A stretch of DNA of 64,000 nucleotides from positions 186,001 to 250,000 of the forward strand of contig JAIXMQ010000029.1 in assembly GCA_025716855.1 (NCBI GenBank), read 5' to 3'. The DNA is from Pilaira anomala. Its lineage: Eukaryota > Mucoromycota > Mucoromycetes > Mucorales > Mucoraceae. The translations under genes were made by a program, and so were the position numbers. Positions 23,887-36,224 of the stretch are shown piece by piece. The notes below the pieces were generated by a model, which was not told the DNA's origin, did no database searches, and saw nothing but the letters and a program-made list of their open reading frames with translations. Position 1 is the first letter of the stretch. Each line of letters opens with the position of its first letter.

Positions 23887-24010
23887 CAGTTAGCGCAGTT
23901 CTAAAGGGCGGTTTTTTCAAACCAAAGGGCGGTGCAATTTATACGTATTTGTATTATAAAATGACCGCCCTTTGGTTTGAAAAAACCGCCCTTTAGTAAT
24001 GCGCTAACTG
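23887..24010. mobile_element. 124-bp palindromic MITE with TA flanks
   Basis: The two 47-bp arms, 23887-23933 and 23964-24010, are reverse complements at 45 of 47 positions, separated by a 30-bp AT-rich spacer. Each arm begins CAGTTAGCGC and contains AAAGGGCGG twice. The element is flanked by TA on both sides (23885-23886 and 24011-24012). A CAGT terminus with a TA duplication is the signature of Tc1/mariner-type elements, so this is most simply a non-autonomous MITE. It has no coding capacity. It sits 164 bp upstream of the transporter start and 345 bp from the MLH3 start. Its ends differ from those of the Tc1-like relic at 62284. Confidence 0.85.
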
Positions 24011-24174
24011 TATGATCTCAACTTCTTCTTCCAGACATATCAAGATTTTCATTGGTTACAAACCTCTTTATTAAAATACCGTTTAATAATTGTCAAAAGT
24101 GAAATTTGTATAAATAGGGGCAACATTTGAAGTATTTTTTTTTTCTCTCTTTATACAATTTCTTCTTCTGATTA

Positions 24175-25624
24175 ATGAATAATAATACCACTAATACTGC
24201 TATTTCTAATCAATATGACGTGAAACCTATCTCTCGTCCCGCCTCTACAAACAACAACTATGAAAAGTATCAAGAAGATCAATATGAAAGCTCTCTTGCT
24301 GAAGAACAAGTAGAACATGTCCCTGGTGGAACTGCTTCTCCTGGTAAAGCTTTATTCATGTTGCTTAAAGCATTTATTGGTACTGGTGTTATTTTCTTAC
24401 CTGGATCGTACGTGAATCAAAAAAAAAAAATTTTTTTTTTCTGACATTTTATTAAACATCTTAACAATTTTCTATAGATTTGTCAGCGGTGGTTTAGTTT
24501 TATCTATTGTTTTAATGGTCCTTTTGGCCTCTGTTTGTCTTGTTGCTTTCCAAATTTTGGTAAAGTCCCAAAGAGCTATTGGTGGTTCTTATGGTGATGT
24601 CGCTCAACATCTTTACGGTCCTTGGTTAAAGCATTTAATTCACCTCTTTTTATGTATCTCTCAAATGGGTTTTGTTGCTTCTTATCTTATCTTTATTTCT
24701 GAAAATATCGGTATTGTTGTAAACACTCTCAGTAACTGTAATGCTCCCTTCGAACCTAAATATTATATCTGGATTGTCTTGATCGCTATTATTCCCATTT
24801 GTTGGGTTCGTAAAATTGCTCGTTTGTCTTGGGTTGCTATTATTGCTGATGTTTTTATTGCATTCGGTCTTATCTGTATTCTTTATTTTACCTCCAATCA
24901 AATCGCTCAAAACGGTATTGGAAAGAACATTATCTTGGTTAACTCTGAAAACTTTGGTCTTATGATCGGTACTGCCGTCTTCTCTTATGAAGGTATTGGT
25001 ATGGTTCTTCCTATTGTTGAAGGTATGAAGAATCCCGAGAAGTTTCCTCGCGTCTTAACTTTGGGTATGATTATCTGTTCTTTTGTTTTCACTCTTATTG
25101 GTGCCATTGGTTATATTGCTTATGGTGATATTACTCAAGCTAGTGTCGTCGCCAACATTCCTCGTGTTCCCTTATCTGTTACTGTTCAACTTCTTTATGC
25201 TGTTGCCATGATCTTGACTTCCCCTTTTATGCTTTTCCCTCCTTTGACTATTGTTGAACAATATATCTTTGGTAAGCGTTCCGGAAAGGACAACTTCAAA
25301 ATCAAGATGTCCAAGAACTTTGTTCGTTCTATGATTGCTATCATCTGTGCTGTTGTCAGTTTTTGTGTTGGTTCCGAAAACTTGAACAAGTTTGTTGCTC
25401 TTGTTGGTTCCGTTGCTTGTATGCCTCTTTGTTTCATTTTCCCTGGTCTTTTCCATTACAAGCTCACTACTAAGCGTTCTGCTAAAATTCTCGATATTTG
25501 TCTCATTATCTTTGGTTGTGGTATTTTGGTCTACACCATGTATGTTAACATTAACTCTTGGATTAACCCTGCTCCTTCCGCTGGTATCGTTATTGACTTG
25601 GCCACTTCTTGTGGTCTTGAGTAA
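24175..25624 (+). CDS. AAAP-family amino-acid transporter (vacuolar AVT3/AVT4-like)
   Basis: Exons 24175-24407 and 24478-25624 give 459 aa. A hydrophilic Asn-rich N-terminus of about 60 residues is followed by GKALFMLLKAFIGTGVIFLPG, the start of transmembrane helix 1 of the amino acid/auxin permease family. About ten further hydrophobic helices follow. The pattern fits fungal Avt3/Avt4 and animal SLC36 proteins, proton-coupled exporters of neutral amino acids from the vacuole or lysosome. The substrate cannot be read from sequence. Codon use is strongly biased, suggesting high expression. The start is the ATG after a pyrimidine-rich leader. A MITE lies in its promoter. Confidence 0.88.
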
Positions 25625-26878
25625 ATTGTTCGTTGACCGACAATTTATTTTCCTCATAACAACAACCTTATTCCTTGTATATATACAGAAAAAAAAAAAA
25701 AAAAAAAAAAAACTCAACCATTTGTACTTTTAATCCTTCCTTTTTTTTTTCAGACCATCTTATCCGAATTACTTTTTTATTATAATAAAATAACTTTTTT
25801 AAAAAAAAACCTTATCTTTCTCCACTTTTAAAAATCTAGATAAAGTCAATCGTTTTCTTGAGCTTTAGTGTTACCTCACGGTATCTATTATATCGTTGTT
25901 TATTCAATTGCCGTGTAAAATTTTTCAAAGGAAGGTCAGAGGGGTTTACATCGCGTTAAGAGCGGGATTTTTTTTTTTTTTTTTGCCCAGTTTTCTCCGA
26001 GTTTATAGATTTTGAAGACGGATAATGTAACGTTTATACAGAAATATTTTATAGGTGATACACATAATAATTTAAATTTGATAATCCTGGTTAACTAAAT
26101 ATTTTTCCATTGTGTAAATAGTTTATTTTTATGTCTTCAAATATTAGTGGTTTAAAGCAAATGTCAAAAAAGACATCCAGTTACCGAGTTTGTGTATTTT
26201 TTATTCAGGGCAGAAATTGCTAACCATCGAAATACCAACAAAAGCAGTAATTTCACTTATTTTGTGATTGGTCACGTTGGTGTAGACCAAAATAAACACG
26301 TCCGTAGATTTTCGGTATCGTGATCATTGTATTTTTATTTCTCAATTTGGCTTTATCCCCCCCCCCCTTTTTTTTAGACTAACGTTCAAACTGATTACAA
26401 TAATTGTTTTCTGCATTTTTTTTGCCTGGACACAAGTTCAATTCATCTTAGATGCGAAGACCTTTCTTTTTTTTTTATTCTTTTGCAAAAAAAGGTGTGT
26501 GAAATCACATTTTATCTCCTGTGTTTACCCGCTCTGGAGTTCTAATTGATTTGGAATGGATATACCCAGAGATTTAAGGACTAGTGGTAAACAATAGATT
26601 TCTTACTAAACATCATTGGTACCTATTTCGGTACTCTAGTCTTCAGACATAAGGACTTATCTAACGGAAGATTGATGTACATATAATATACTAAATCTCA
26701 GTCAAAATCAGTCGAATGGAATTGATCTGAATATACGTGGTGTATACTTCGTTTTTTTTTTTAATATATATTTATCAAATTGTGTATTAACTGATAAAAA
26801 AGGAAGATTTTCTTCGCTTATTTACTTGGATTTTTTATTTTTATTTTTTTTCGGTCTTTAACCTTTCTCTTGAACAAA
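25625..26878. other. 1.25-kb spacer
   Basis: It contains the 3' UTR of the transporter with an A22 run near 25690, a T18 run near 25970, a C9 run near 26360, and the promoter of the small gene that follows. I looked for spliced frames on both strands and found none. Confidence 0.5.
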
Positions 26879-27257
26879 ATGTTACCTTTCAATAAACCAA
26901 TTAAAGCAAACAAGCAATCGAAGAAGGAACAGAAGAATATTTCCAAGAAAACTGGGTTTAACTTTAAAGAAGTGATTAACAAAGTAATTAAAAATAAAAA
27001 GACGATAAATCTTGCAAGAGACATTCAAACAGTTACACATGTATCACAAACAAAGCATGAAGAATCATCTCAGAATACCAGTGGTGTCCATGGTTCCGAT
27101 GTACCAGGTACAATTATACTTGCTAAATTAGGTTATAAATTTGTTTGTTACATAATATTTTATTATGTAATATATGTTTATAGGTTGTATTTCGAAAAAT
27201 AAGAAGCAGAACCATTGTAATAGTGATATAGAGCCTTATGTTATAAATGAAGACTAG
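26879..27257 (+). CDS. Unrecognised small basic protein, 100 aa
   Basis: Exons 26879-27107 and 27184-27257 join in frame to 100 aa. The first half is very Lys-rich (KPIKANKQSKKEQKNISKK) with a short amphipathic stretch; the second half is polar and ends YVINED. There is no signal peptide, membrane helix or family motif I recognise. Support comes from continuous frame across a clean GT..AG intron (76 nt) and a plausible leader, not from homology. Without splicing the frame would run into a hydrophobic AT-rich tail, which argues for the intron. It converges on the TPR gene with 134 bp between the stops. Confidence 0.55.
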
Positions 27258-27391
27258 TAGTTACCACCTTTTTTTTTTTTTTTTTTTTTTTGGTGGAATA
27301 ATATATATGTGTATAATAATGTAGTGAATCGTCAATAATAAAAACCAGCAAATCGATCATGAATATGTATAGAGTAAATTTATTGTATATT

Positions 27392-30077
27392 TTAATATGC
27401 AGCAGTACTTGTACCAAGATCCAATTGAGCGACTACTTGTTCAATTGCTTGTTCCTGACAAGAAACTTTTTCTTGCTGTATTACCTTTTCAGTTGTTACT
27501 GGGGAATAAGCTTCGTCTTGTTCTATACTACTCTTTGTACTGGATGAGCTGTTATAAGGAATATATAATTCAGAAGGTTTCTTTTTGGCATTTGGTTTAT
27601 CAATTCTCAACTCTTCTGCTCTTGCAACAGCTAAATTGACTCTCTAAAATATAAGCATAAGTCAGTGATTTTAAAAGTTTCTTTTTTAAAATCATACCAT
27701 GGCTAATCTATATTCAAAATCATAGTTTCCGTATCCAAGAGCAACTTCCCAGAACTCTCTTGCTCTTGATTTTTGATTTAAACTCCAAGAAGTCATACCA
27801 ACCTCCCTAATAACAGGGGAAAAAGGAAAAAAAAAATAATTAATAAATGCTTAAAAAAAGTAATATAAACATTTATAGAAGAATTTACCAGTATGCATAA
27901 GGAACAACCCATTTATCTGTTGTAATTTTATCTTTTCGATCAATAATCCAATTCAAATGAATAATCGATTCCTGAAATCTTCCCATTGCATTTAGTATAG
28001 ATGATTTAATCAAGAGTAAAGCAGCTCTTTGGTCATCGTACTGTGGTGGTGGTGTTTCTGGTAGTAGCTCTCTTGTACGAATACCATACTCTAATTTCTC
28101 TGATTCTAAAATTCTGGTTAACGCATAATCTGTTAGTCCCAAATTCTGCTCTAACTGTATTGTGTCCATAAACTCGTAAGCATTAAACAAGTATAAATAT
28201 TCTAATGCACACATAGTCATGTCCATATCTTGATACCCACTTGACTGAAATAATTTTACTTTTCGAAGCACGTATTGTTCAATAGACGATGTACTGGCGT
28301 TAACATTTGAAGATTGTTTTAATAGATGCGGTATTTCTGCAAAAGCTAAAATAGCTTCGGTTCTTTGGCCCATCATGTCGAGACAAGCACCAGAAAGATA
28401 CCTAAAGATGGCTTGAGACCAATATCTTTCTTTGTAAAGTAATTCAAATATTTCTGCTGCTTCTTCCCAATTATTTTGCATCATATGATTGAATCCTATT
28501 TCATAACTACACATATGAAGTACTTCTACCTCTGCCCATTCATTTTTGCTCGTCTCAATAGCATATACAAATGATTGCGATGAAAGCGGCAAGTTGCGTG
28601 CCAATCTAGATGTACGTCCCGCAAAATATAAGAATATAGCAGAATTAGGAAACACACGTTGTGCGTCTAGTAATGTTTCAATAGCAGGTTGGGTGTATTC
28701 ATCGGACAGTATTTGAGGACACATACTTGTCAGTGTTGTATAATAAGCAAGTAGCATTAATGAAGCCATAGGAGATCTTGCTCTTCGGTCTTCTAAGCAG
28801 AGCTTTAATAAAGCAAAACCCAAATGCTTATCAGCTTTCCAACCAAATGCAGCTACAGTACGTAATACCTTTTGAGGTAATGAAGCCAGCACTAAATGAA
28901 CAGAGCCAATACCAAATTGTATACCAGATATAGTATCACGATCAATATACTCGTTATGTAATTGACCCATACGTTTGTATTCTTGCCAAACAATACTATA
29001 ACTAGCATACGCTAAAAATTTGCATGTGTTAGTTACATACGAAAAAATAATTATGCAAGTTAAATTAAATTACCTCTTTTCAGGTTCAGCCCACATTTGA
29101 TATAACCTGTTACACTTTCTTGCATTAAATGAAGAATGGCCATCTGTAAGCAGGATTCAGCTTTTGCAACATGGGCCCTTAAAACACCATTTGGTACAGT
29201 TTCCACCTTGTGCATTTCTAATGCCTTTGGCCTGGCTGGAGAAATATGTGTAGGTACACCCGTACCACGAGAAAGCTTAATATAGTTGCAATATGTAGTA
29301 AAATATTGAATGACAGTATCTCCCATATTCTTTTTTGTTGCATTATCAATTTGAGCAGTTGCTAAATTATATGTTGACATTAAGACCTGAATAGCATTGA
29401 CGGTCGTTTTATTGTTAAATGTCTATTTTGTTATTGTTGTTAACTCCCTTGTATTAACCATTCCAAAAAAAAAACATAATTTTACTTACCATTAATGCTT
29501 TCAAGAATACCATCGAACCAAGACCTAAAGCATGTAGCGGATCCGCATTTGATTGTACCTCAAATAGTTTTTTTGCTTTCATAAACTCATTATTAAATAA
29601 ATGATGGATAGCGTCTAAGATAGGTTCATCTGCCTTTTCTTGTTCACGAGGAGTAAGTGTATTTACTTTGACAGTCTTTGGATTAATATGATCCAGTACA
29701 ATTAAATTAGCAGAATGAGTTGTTTTAGATCTCTTTTGCTTTGTATGGATCACACCATGACTCATTTCATAATCCATAATGACTTTGATATCTGTACTTT
29801 TCATTTTGTGCTCTTCTTCTCCTTCTTCATCATCATCGTCTCCTTGTGCTTCAATCACAGCCGCCTGTTCTACTTTAACTACCACTTGTTCTTCTTCCTT
29901 TTGTTCAATAAGTGAAGTCTGAAGCGCGTCCATAACTAAACCTAGCTCTAACGGAGTTGTGTGGTCATGTTGACTATCTAAGCTACTGATACTTGACCTA
30001 GACGAAGCACTACTTGTTGACATAGTAGCAGTTTCATAGTCATCATGGACTTCTGACATAGCAACTGGTTCCATCAT
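27392..30077 (-). CDS. IML2/TTC39-family TPR protein
   Basis: Exons 29490-30077, 29074-29386, 27889-29011, 27698-27806 and 27392-27643 give 794 aa. A Ser-rich, acidic N-terminus of about 130 residues precedes FNNEFMKAKKLFE, the opening of the IML2/TTC39 helical domain. Repeated TPR-like helical pairs follow (AGRTSRLARNLPLSSQSFVYA; NNWEEAAEIFELLYKERYWSQ; LSGACLDMMGQRTEAILAF), and the family-like end ARVNLAVARAEEL precedes a low-complexity tail. Yeast Iml2 acts in lipid-droplet-linked clearance of protein inclusions; TTC39 proteins in animals are linked to lipid handling. The exact role here is inference. It is divergent from FDXR. Confidence 0.8.
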
Positions 30078-30677
30078 ATTAAATATATATAAAAAGTAGA
30101 AAAGGAAAAGAGGAAGAGGCTCTGTTTTAACAAAAGGAGCCCAAAAAAAAAGAAAGAGTATTTATAACGACAGATGGTCCCATTCTCCCTAAATTTATCT
30201 CCCTACTTATTAATGCAATGTTTATGACGGAAACTGGGGACACAACGACAACATTATTGTAATTTTTTAAAATGGAACAATATCTTATTTTATAGCTGAT
30301 TATGTATGCGCTATATTATAAGGATTGTATAGTTATATCTCTTTAAATCTTCTTGTCTTTTCTTGATAATATATGTGATGATACATGTAGAATAACGTTG
30401 GTAACGGTTAAAAAAGTAGGAGGTATTTGTTTTTTATATTGAAAAAAGATGTGCATTTAAAAAAAAAGTGCTTTATAGCTCTGATAAATCAACTACTTTG
30501 TAAGAGTGCCTGCGGATACTTATATACTTTATTACCTTTATGTTTTCATAAAGATTATTTGGTGCCTGAAAAATCAACCATGCGAGCAATGTGTAAGTGG
30601 TGGCTTGCATATACAAACACCGATCATTATATTTAAGACCTTGCCTTTCTCCATTTTGAGTTTATTCTTGTGTCAAC
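30078..30677. other. Divergent promoter between TTC39-like gene and FDXR
   Basis: Six hundred bp of AT-rich sequence with A-runs near 30146 and 30460. A short plus-strand open frame in the leader of FDXR (30427-30636) has no coding character and is taken as UTR. No RNA gene or repeat was seen. Confidence 0.5.
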
Positions 30678-32168
30678 ATGTCAGTCCTTACAAAAGTATC
30701 TTCTCCTTTCAAATTAGCCATTGTGGGCAGTGGGCCCGCAGGTTTTTATACAGCACATCGTTTACTTAAAGAATGGCCAAACACGACTATTGATATGTTC
30801 GATAGTTTGCCCGTACCTCATGGTCTTGTTCGTTTTGGTGTTGCCCCTGACCACCCCGAAGTCAAAGTAAGTTTAAATATAATTTAGATAAAAAATATCC
30901 GAATTCTTACTGCTGTAAAAAAAAAACAGAATGTCATGACAACTTTCGATAAAGTAGCAGAAGATGACCGGTTCAGATTCTTGGGTAATGTCACTATTGG
31001 TAAAAATATCAGTATTAAGGAACTTCAAAATAATTTTGATGCTGTCTTATTGTCGTATGGTGCAAGTGAAGATAGAAAGATGGGTATTGTAGGTGAAGAT
31101 ACCTATGGTGTAGAATCCGCTAGAAATTTTGTGGGTTGGTATAACGGTCATCCTGATTATAGAAATCTTCATTTGCCTTTAGATGATACAGATACAGCGG
31201 TTGTGGTTGGACAAGGTAATGTCGCGCTTGATATTGCTCGTATCTTGTTAAGTCCAATTGATGATTTGAGAAAGACGGATATAACTGAATATGCTTTGGA
31301 AACACTTTCAAAGAGTAGAGTTAAGCATGTACACGTTGTTGGACGTAGAGGTCCCGTTCAAGTAATGTATTAGTCATCAAACACATTATACAATTTTCTA
31401 AATTTTTTAATATAGGTTTCTTTCACATCAAAAGAATTAAGAGAGCAAATGGCATTACCTAACGTACAATTTAATGCAGATATGGATTTTATCAAAAAAG
31501 AAATTGCAGAATCACAAGCACTTATTAGTAAAAATAGACCTTTGAAACGATTAATGTCTTTATTAGAAAAGGGATCACCTACTAAGAATTCGGATAAATC
31601 CTGGACTGCCAAATTTTTACGTAGTCCTGTGGAAGTTTTGAAACGTGCAAACGAGAATAGAGTGAATGGTATTAAATATGAAATCAATCGATTGGAAGGA
31701 CCTTTAGATCAAAGAAAAGCAGTGGGCACAGGAGAGTTTGAAACTCAAGAGTGTGGTATCGTTTTAACTAGTATTGGATACAAGAGTGTACCTATTGAAG
31801 GTATTCCCTTCGATAGCCGTCAAGGTCGCGTGCCTAACAAGTACGGCAAGATTTTAGATGGAGAGAAAGAATTAGACGGAATGTATGCAGCAGGTTGGCT
31901 TAAACGTGGACCTACAGGTGTGATTGTCACAACCATGTCAGACGCGTATGAAACTGCAGATACCATTGTAGATGATTTGAAAAACGGTAAGCCCATGCTG
32001 AAACCTACACATGATGATATCCAGAAATTATTAGAAGAACGTCATATTCGACCTGTCAGTTACAGAGACTGGAAAAAGATCGAGGCCGCTGAATTTGCTA
32101 TGGGAGAAAAATTGGGTAAACCAAGAGAGAAATTTACTAAAATAGAAGATATGCTTTCTGTTCTTTAA
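30678..32168 (+). CDS. FDXR: NADPH:ferredoxin (adrenodoxin) oxidoreductase
   Basis: Exons 30678-30866, 30930-31361 and 31416-32168 give 457 aa. The FAD dinucleotide-binding motif is GSGPAGFYTAHRLL near residue 17. The NADPH motif is VVVGQGNVALDIARILL near residue 180. The late FAD-contact block GWLKRGPTGVI completes the family set. It passes electrons from NADPH to mitochondrial ferredoxin for Fe-S cluster synthesis and haem A or coenzyme Q synthesis (yeast ARH1). The N-terminus before the FAD motif is only about 12 residues, which is short for a presequence; an upstream start was not evident. The enzyme looks intact. Confidence 0.93.
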
Positions 32169-32314
32169 AAAAATAAACTTTTTTTTTACTGCTTTTCCGA
32201 TCCGGGAAAAACTGAATCTTTAAGCCAATGAACTTGTCAAACATTTGGTAAAGTAAAACACTTAATTTTTTTTTATTATTATTTCGAGTCATCTTCTTTT
32301 TGAATTGTAACAAA

Positions 32315-33711
32315 ATGACTTCTTCCGTGTTGACCGATCAACAGTTAGATAACTTGAAGCTCTATAAATATTCGAGTATCGATCGATCTCTTTTAACTAA
32401 ATATGTGCTTCGACATTACTGGGATCTAGCGGTCAAGCTATTTCCTTTAAATATGGCGTAAAGTTCCTATTTTTTTTATAGAAAACAACAAAGACTTAAC
32501 TAAATTTCGATTTATTTACATGATAGACCCAACCTTATTACTTTGACAGGATTATTCTTTATGATTTTCAACGTGATTCTTGTATTTATCTACAACCCTA
32601 CTATGGAAGCAGCAGACGCTGGTCCTGCTTGGATGTATTATTCTTTTGCTTTAGGTTTATGGTTATACTCTACTTTCGATAATGTAGATGGCCGTCAAGC
32701 AAGAAGAACAGGTACCTCAAGTCCTTTAGGTGAATTATTCGATCACGGTTGTGATGCTATTAATTGTTCCTTTGGTGCTATCATTCAAACTTCTGCTCTT
32801 GGTTTAGGTCACACTAGATACGCTGTCGTTATTTATGCTCTTGCCACCATGGGATTTTATTTATCTACAATCGAAGAATTCCATACAGGTACTTTATACC
32901 TTGGGTATCTTAATGTACCTACTGAAGGTGTTTGTATCTTGTGTGTTATGTATGTCATTTCTGGTCTTTATGGCCCTCAAATTTGGGAAACTCCTGTCAG
33001 TGCTGTTGCTGATAATTTGCCGTCATTTTTAGAAGATGCCTCTTGGATTGATATTTACATTTGGTTCATTGCCATTATGTTTGTATTTACTCATGCTCCT
33101 GTCTGGTAAAGATATATATATATATATATATACATACGTTTTCTTCTCTATTCTCATTTAATTTACTTTCTCTTAGTTTCTATGCCATGTACAAAGCTTG
33201 TCGCGCTAATGGCAAACCTTTTATTAAATCTATGATCTGGGATAACTGGGCTATTGTGGTTTACATCTCCTCCTATTATTTATGGGTTACTTCCCCTTAT
33301 TCATATATCCTTTCAAACAAATACTTCGCCATTTATTTACTTGCTATCGGTATCGTATTTGGTCGCATTTGTTCTAAAATCATTTTAGCACATCTTACAA
33401 AGTCTGAGTCTCCTTTACCCACTGGTTTATTAGTTCCATTGGTACTCGGTGCTTTCATTGCTAATTTACCTGTTTATACATCCATGTAAGTGATCCATTT
33501 TCTTTTTCATACCGTTTTTATTTTACTAATCACTATGTTATCTAGTGAGCCTATTTTTACACCTGAATCTGAATATTTCTGCATTGCTCTTTACTTTGTT
33601 TTGGCACTTGTCTTATACCTCCGTTGGGCTGTGCTCGTGATCGACAGTATTTGTACCTACCTCGGTATTCAATGTTTAGTTATACCTGAACAACATACAA
33701 AAGAACACTAG
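32315..33711 (+). CDS. Choline/ethanolamine phosphotransferase (CDP-alcohol transferase)
   Basis: Exons 32315-32457, 32527-33105, 33177-33485 and 33546-33711 give 398 aa. The CDP-alcohol phosphatidyltransferase motif D-G-x2-A-R-x8-G-x3-D-x3-D is complete as DGRQARRTGTSSPLGELFDH then GCD, around residue 100. About eight to ten hydrophobic helices surround it. Length and layout match yeast Cpt1/Ept1, ER-membrane enzymes that join CDP-choline or CDP-ethanolamine to diacylglycerol in the last step of the Kennedy pathway. Head-group preference cannot be told. A (TA)n run lies in intron 2. It follows FDXR in the same direction with 146 bp between the genes. Confidence 0.93.
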
Positions 33712-33802
33712 ATTATTTAATATAGATATATAGACATACATAGAACCAGAAAGAAAAATAAACAAAATAAAATGTATATACACCGGATAAATAACATTTA
33801 TT

Positions 33803-35092
33803 TCAAGAAAAGAGAGGTTTATAAACCGAAGCATTGTAAGCCAATAAAGCTTCTTTATCCATCTATTTATTATTGTGTTAGAATATCCCGTTTGAAACAG
33901 AACACAAATACAACTTACTATTTCTTGTCCTTGACAAGCGGCTTCAAATATTTTATATAATTGCTTTAATGTATCACACATTACGGTATCTAATAATAAA
34001 ACTAATATCAGTATTTCGTCATGTTTTTATTCATCCATGTTTACCTTTGATTTCAAAATAGTATGCCCATGTTTTCGCTAATGACTTCATAATCAATCCT
34101 TTATACTCAGGTATTCTAATTGTTATAAAATCAATAGACTATTTGGCATGTAAATACGATCTATATTACCTTGGCCAACATTTTTTAATGACAACAATTA
34201 GTGATTCAGCAGCCAACTTATTTATCTCTTGAATTGCTTTATTATTACTTGATATCATGGACATAGAGTCACACAGCATTGGTACAATTGCCTTCAAATA
34301 TTGTGTGCCAATTGAGCCTAATGCTGTGTACAATATAGCGATAGGCTGTAACAAAACAGGTAAGAACAAAATCTTTTGTCCAGCGTATAAATAACCTGAC
34401 ACAACACCATCTTTCAACGCACGTTCATATAATTCGGATCGTCTTTGCTCGTTCTTTACAGAAGCTATTAGATCAAGTATACACGGATAAGCTACCTTTA
34501 CTAAAGGTTCTTCTCGATTTTCTGATAAACGAAATAAACAGCTGAATAATGACTAAATAGAAATCGAATAAGTATAAAATCCAATAAACACTTAAAAAAA
34601 GCATACCTCAAGGAATAGGTTATCTAGACCCATTCTAGCAATATATTGAGAGTCTAATTTCTTTATGATATAGTGAACCATTTTAACCCCTTGTTCTTTA
34701 TACTTAATATCGTAATCGTCAAGTACAATCAAGACAGGTGGAAGGATCAAGTGTAAGTTTTCTTCAAGATCTTTATTCTAACAAAGGAAGAATTAGAAGA
34801 GCAACAACGAAGCATTACAATAATCGCTTACAGAAATGTCTTTTACAATCCAATACAAGATGTCAGTATAGTTTTCTGCTTTCCATTGTTGATTTTCATG
34901 TAATTCACTTTCGTGTGCAGCGCGGTATTTCGGTTCAGGTCGTTTTGAAAGCGTAGGGTGTATCTGTGCTTGTCTTTGAAACACAGGCTGTAACGTGTTG
35001 GTCAGTATATCTTTTACATGTGTTTCAATCACGTGTCTTGATCTGTCGTCTGAAGTTTGACAGGTACAGTATATGTCAGTGAATGCTTGCAT
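33803..35092 (-). CDS. TTI2: TELO2-interacting protein 2 (TTI2)-like
   Basis: Exons 34832-35092, 34607-34777, 34170-34552, 34045-34115, 33919-33989 and 33803-33862 give 338 aa in exact frame. The protein is helical and HEAT-like. The segment LILPPVLIVLDDYDIKYKEQ followed by G(V)KMVHYII matches the TTI2 signature, in which a leucine-rich helix and a DD turn precede a chain of helices. With TELO2 and TTI1 it forms the TTT complex, which with Hsp90 stabilises PIKK kinases such as TOR, ATM and ATR. At 338 aa it is shorter than animal homologues (about 500). It ends in a 20-codon exon. Its stop lies 91 bp from that of the convergent phosphotransferase. Confidence 0.75.
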
Positions 35093-35801
35093 AGTAGGTT
35101 AAAAGAAACAAGTTCAAAAACTGCAATAAATGGTTATTATCTCATCGTATTTGTACACCGATTTTCTTTTGCAAGTGACTTCGATTGTCAGAGTGTTGTC
35201 ATAACTACTCTGTATTATTTATAAGCTTGATGGGGACATTCGCAATGCCTCTTGTTCGATAATAATAAAATATTAAACTCTATCTATATTAGAAATTGAC
35301 GTGTGGTCAAAACGCATCTGATGAAATTAAACAATTGATGACTGCGATATAAATAAACTCGTGTATTTAGTTTTTTTTATCATATTGAAGGATATAAGTA
35401 TGTTTTTAAATAAAATGATAGAAGGACAAACACAATTGTCTTGATGAATGGAATATTCGAGAAAGAATGCGACTGAAACATTACCTATCTGTTATAGTAC
35501 TCTACAGAAGGATATATCTAAAACTTACTACGTATAACCAAGTATCTGGTGCGATGATGCTATAGACAAATGATCGCACTCCCAATTATTCTGTTCAGTC
35601 TCCTCGAAACTAACAGGATAGTGTTCCCAACGATGTAAAATTAATAATCAAAATCGTGACTCCTATTTCCGGAAGCTAGATACTTATTGCAAGCAGTTGG
35701 CAAAGTAAATAACTTCTTGATCTTTCAAACTTTTCTGATAGCCATTGAAGCACTTTTACGACCATTACTTGTAACAGCTTGCTTGTAGCAAGTGTATGAA
35801 A

Positions 35802-35832
<31 letters not shown>

Positions 35833-36224
35833 TCAATGTAGTCCATAGGGAAACAAGCTTTTTTGAAACCCGGTAAAGAAAGTCACTTCCAAAAAAAAAA
35901 AAAAAAAAAAAAAAAAACTCAAAGACAAGCAGTTTGTTCCAGTTGAATCCCTTTTTCCTTTCTTGTCTTTTATTTTTTGTTTAAAATAGAAGCCGCCATT
36001 TTTTTTTTTTTTTTTTTCCAACAAGAAACACTTCAACCACTATCTCCCCTTTTGTGTGTTTTGTTACGTGTGCGTATTCGTTGTCTATAAGAAAATATTA
36101 TTACCAATGAACTAAATTCGTTTTTTTTATAAAAAAGAGAATAGTCGTTTTTTTTTTTTTCAATTCATAAAACCACATCAAAACACTACTTATTTTCCTA
36201 GAACCGAAAAAAAAAGAAATAACA
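35093..36224. other. Divergent 1.1-kb promoter region between TTI2 and RPB2
   Basis: AT-rich with A-runs near 35808-35830 and 35890-35917 and T-runs near 36000 and 36150. Pyrimidine-rich leader just before RPB2. No spliced coding structure, RNA gene or transposon end was recognised. Confidence 0.5.
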
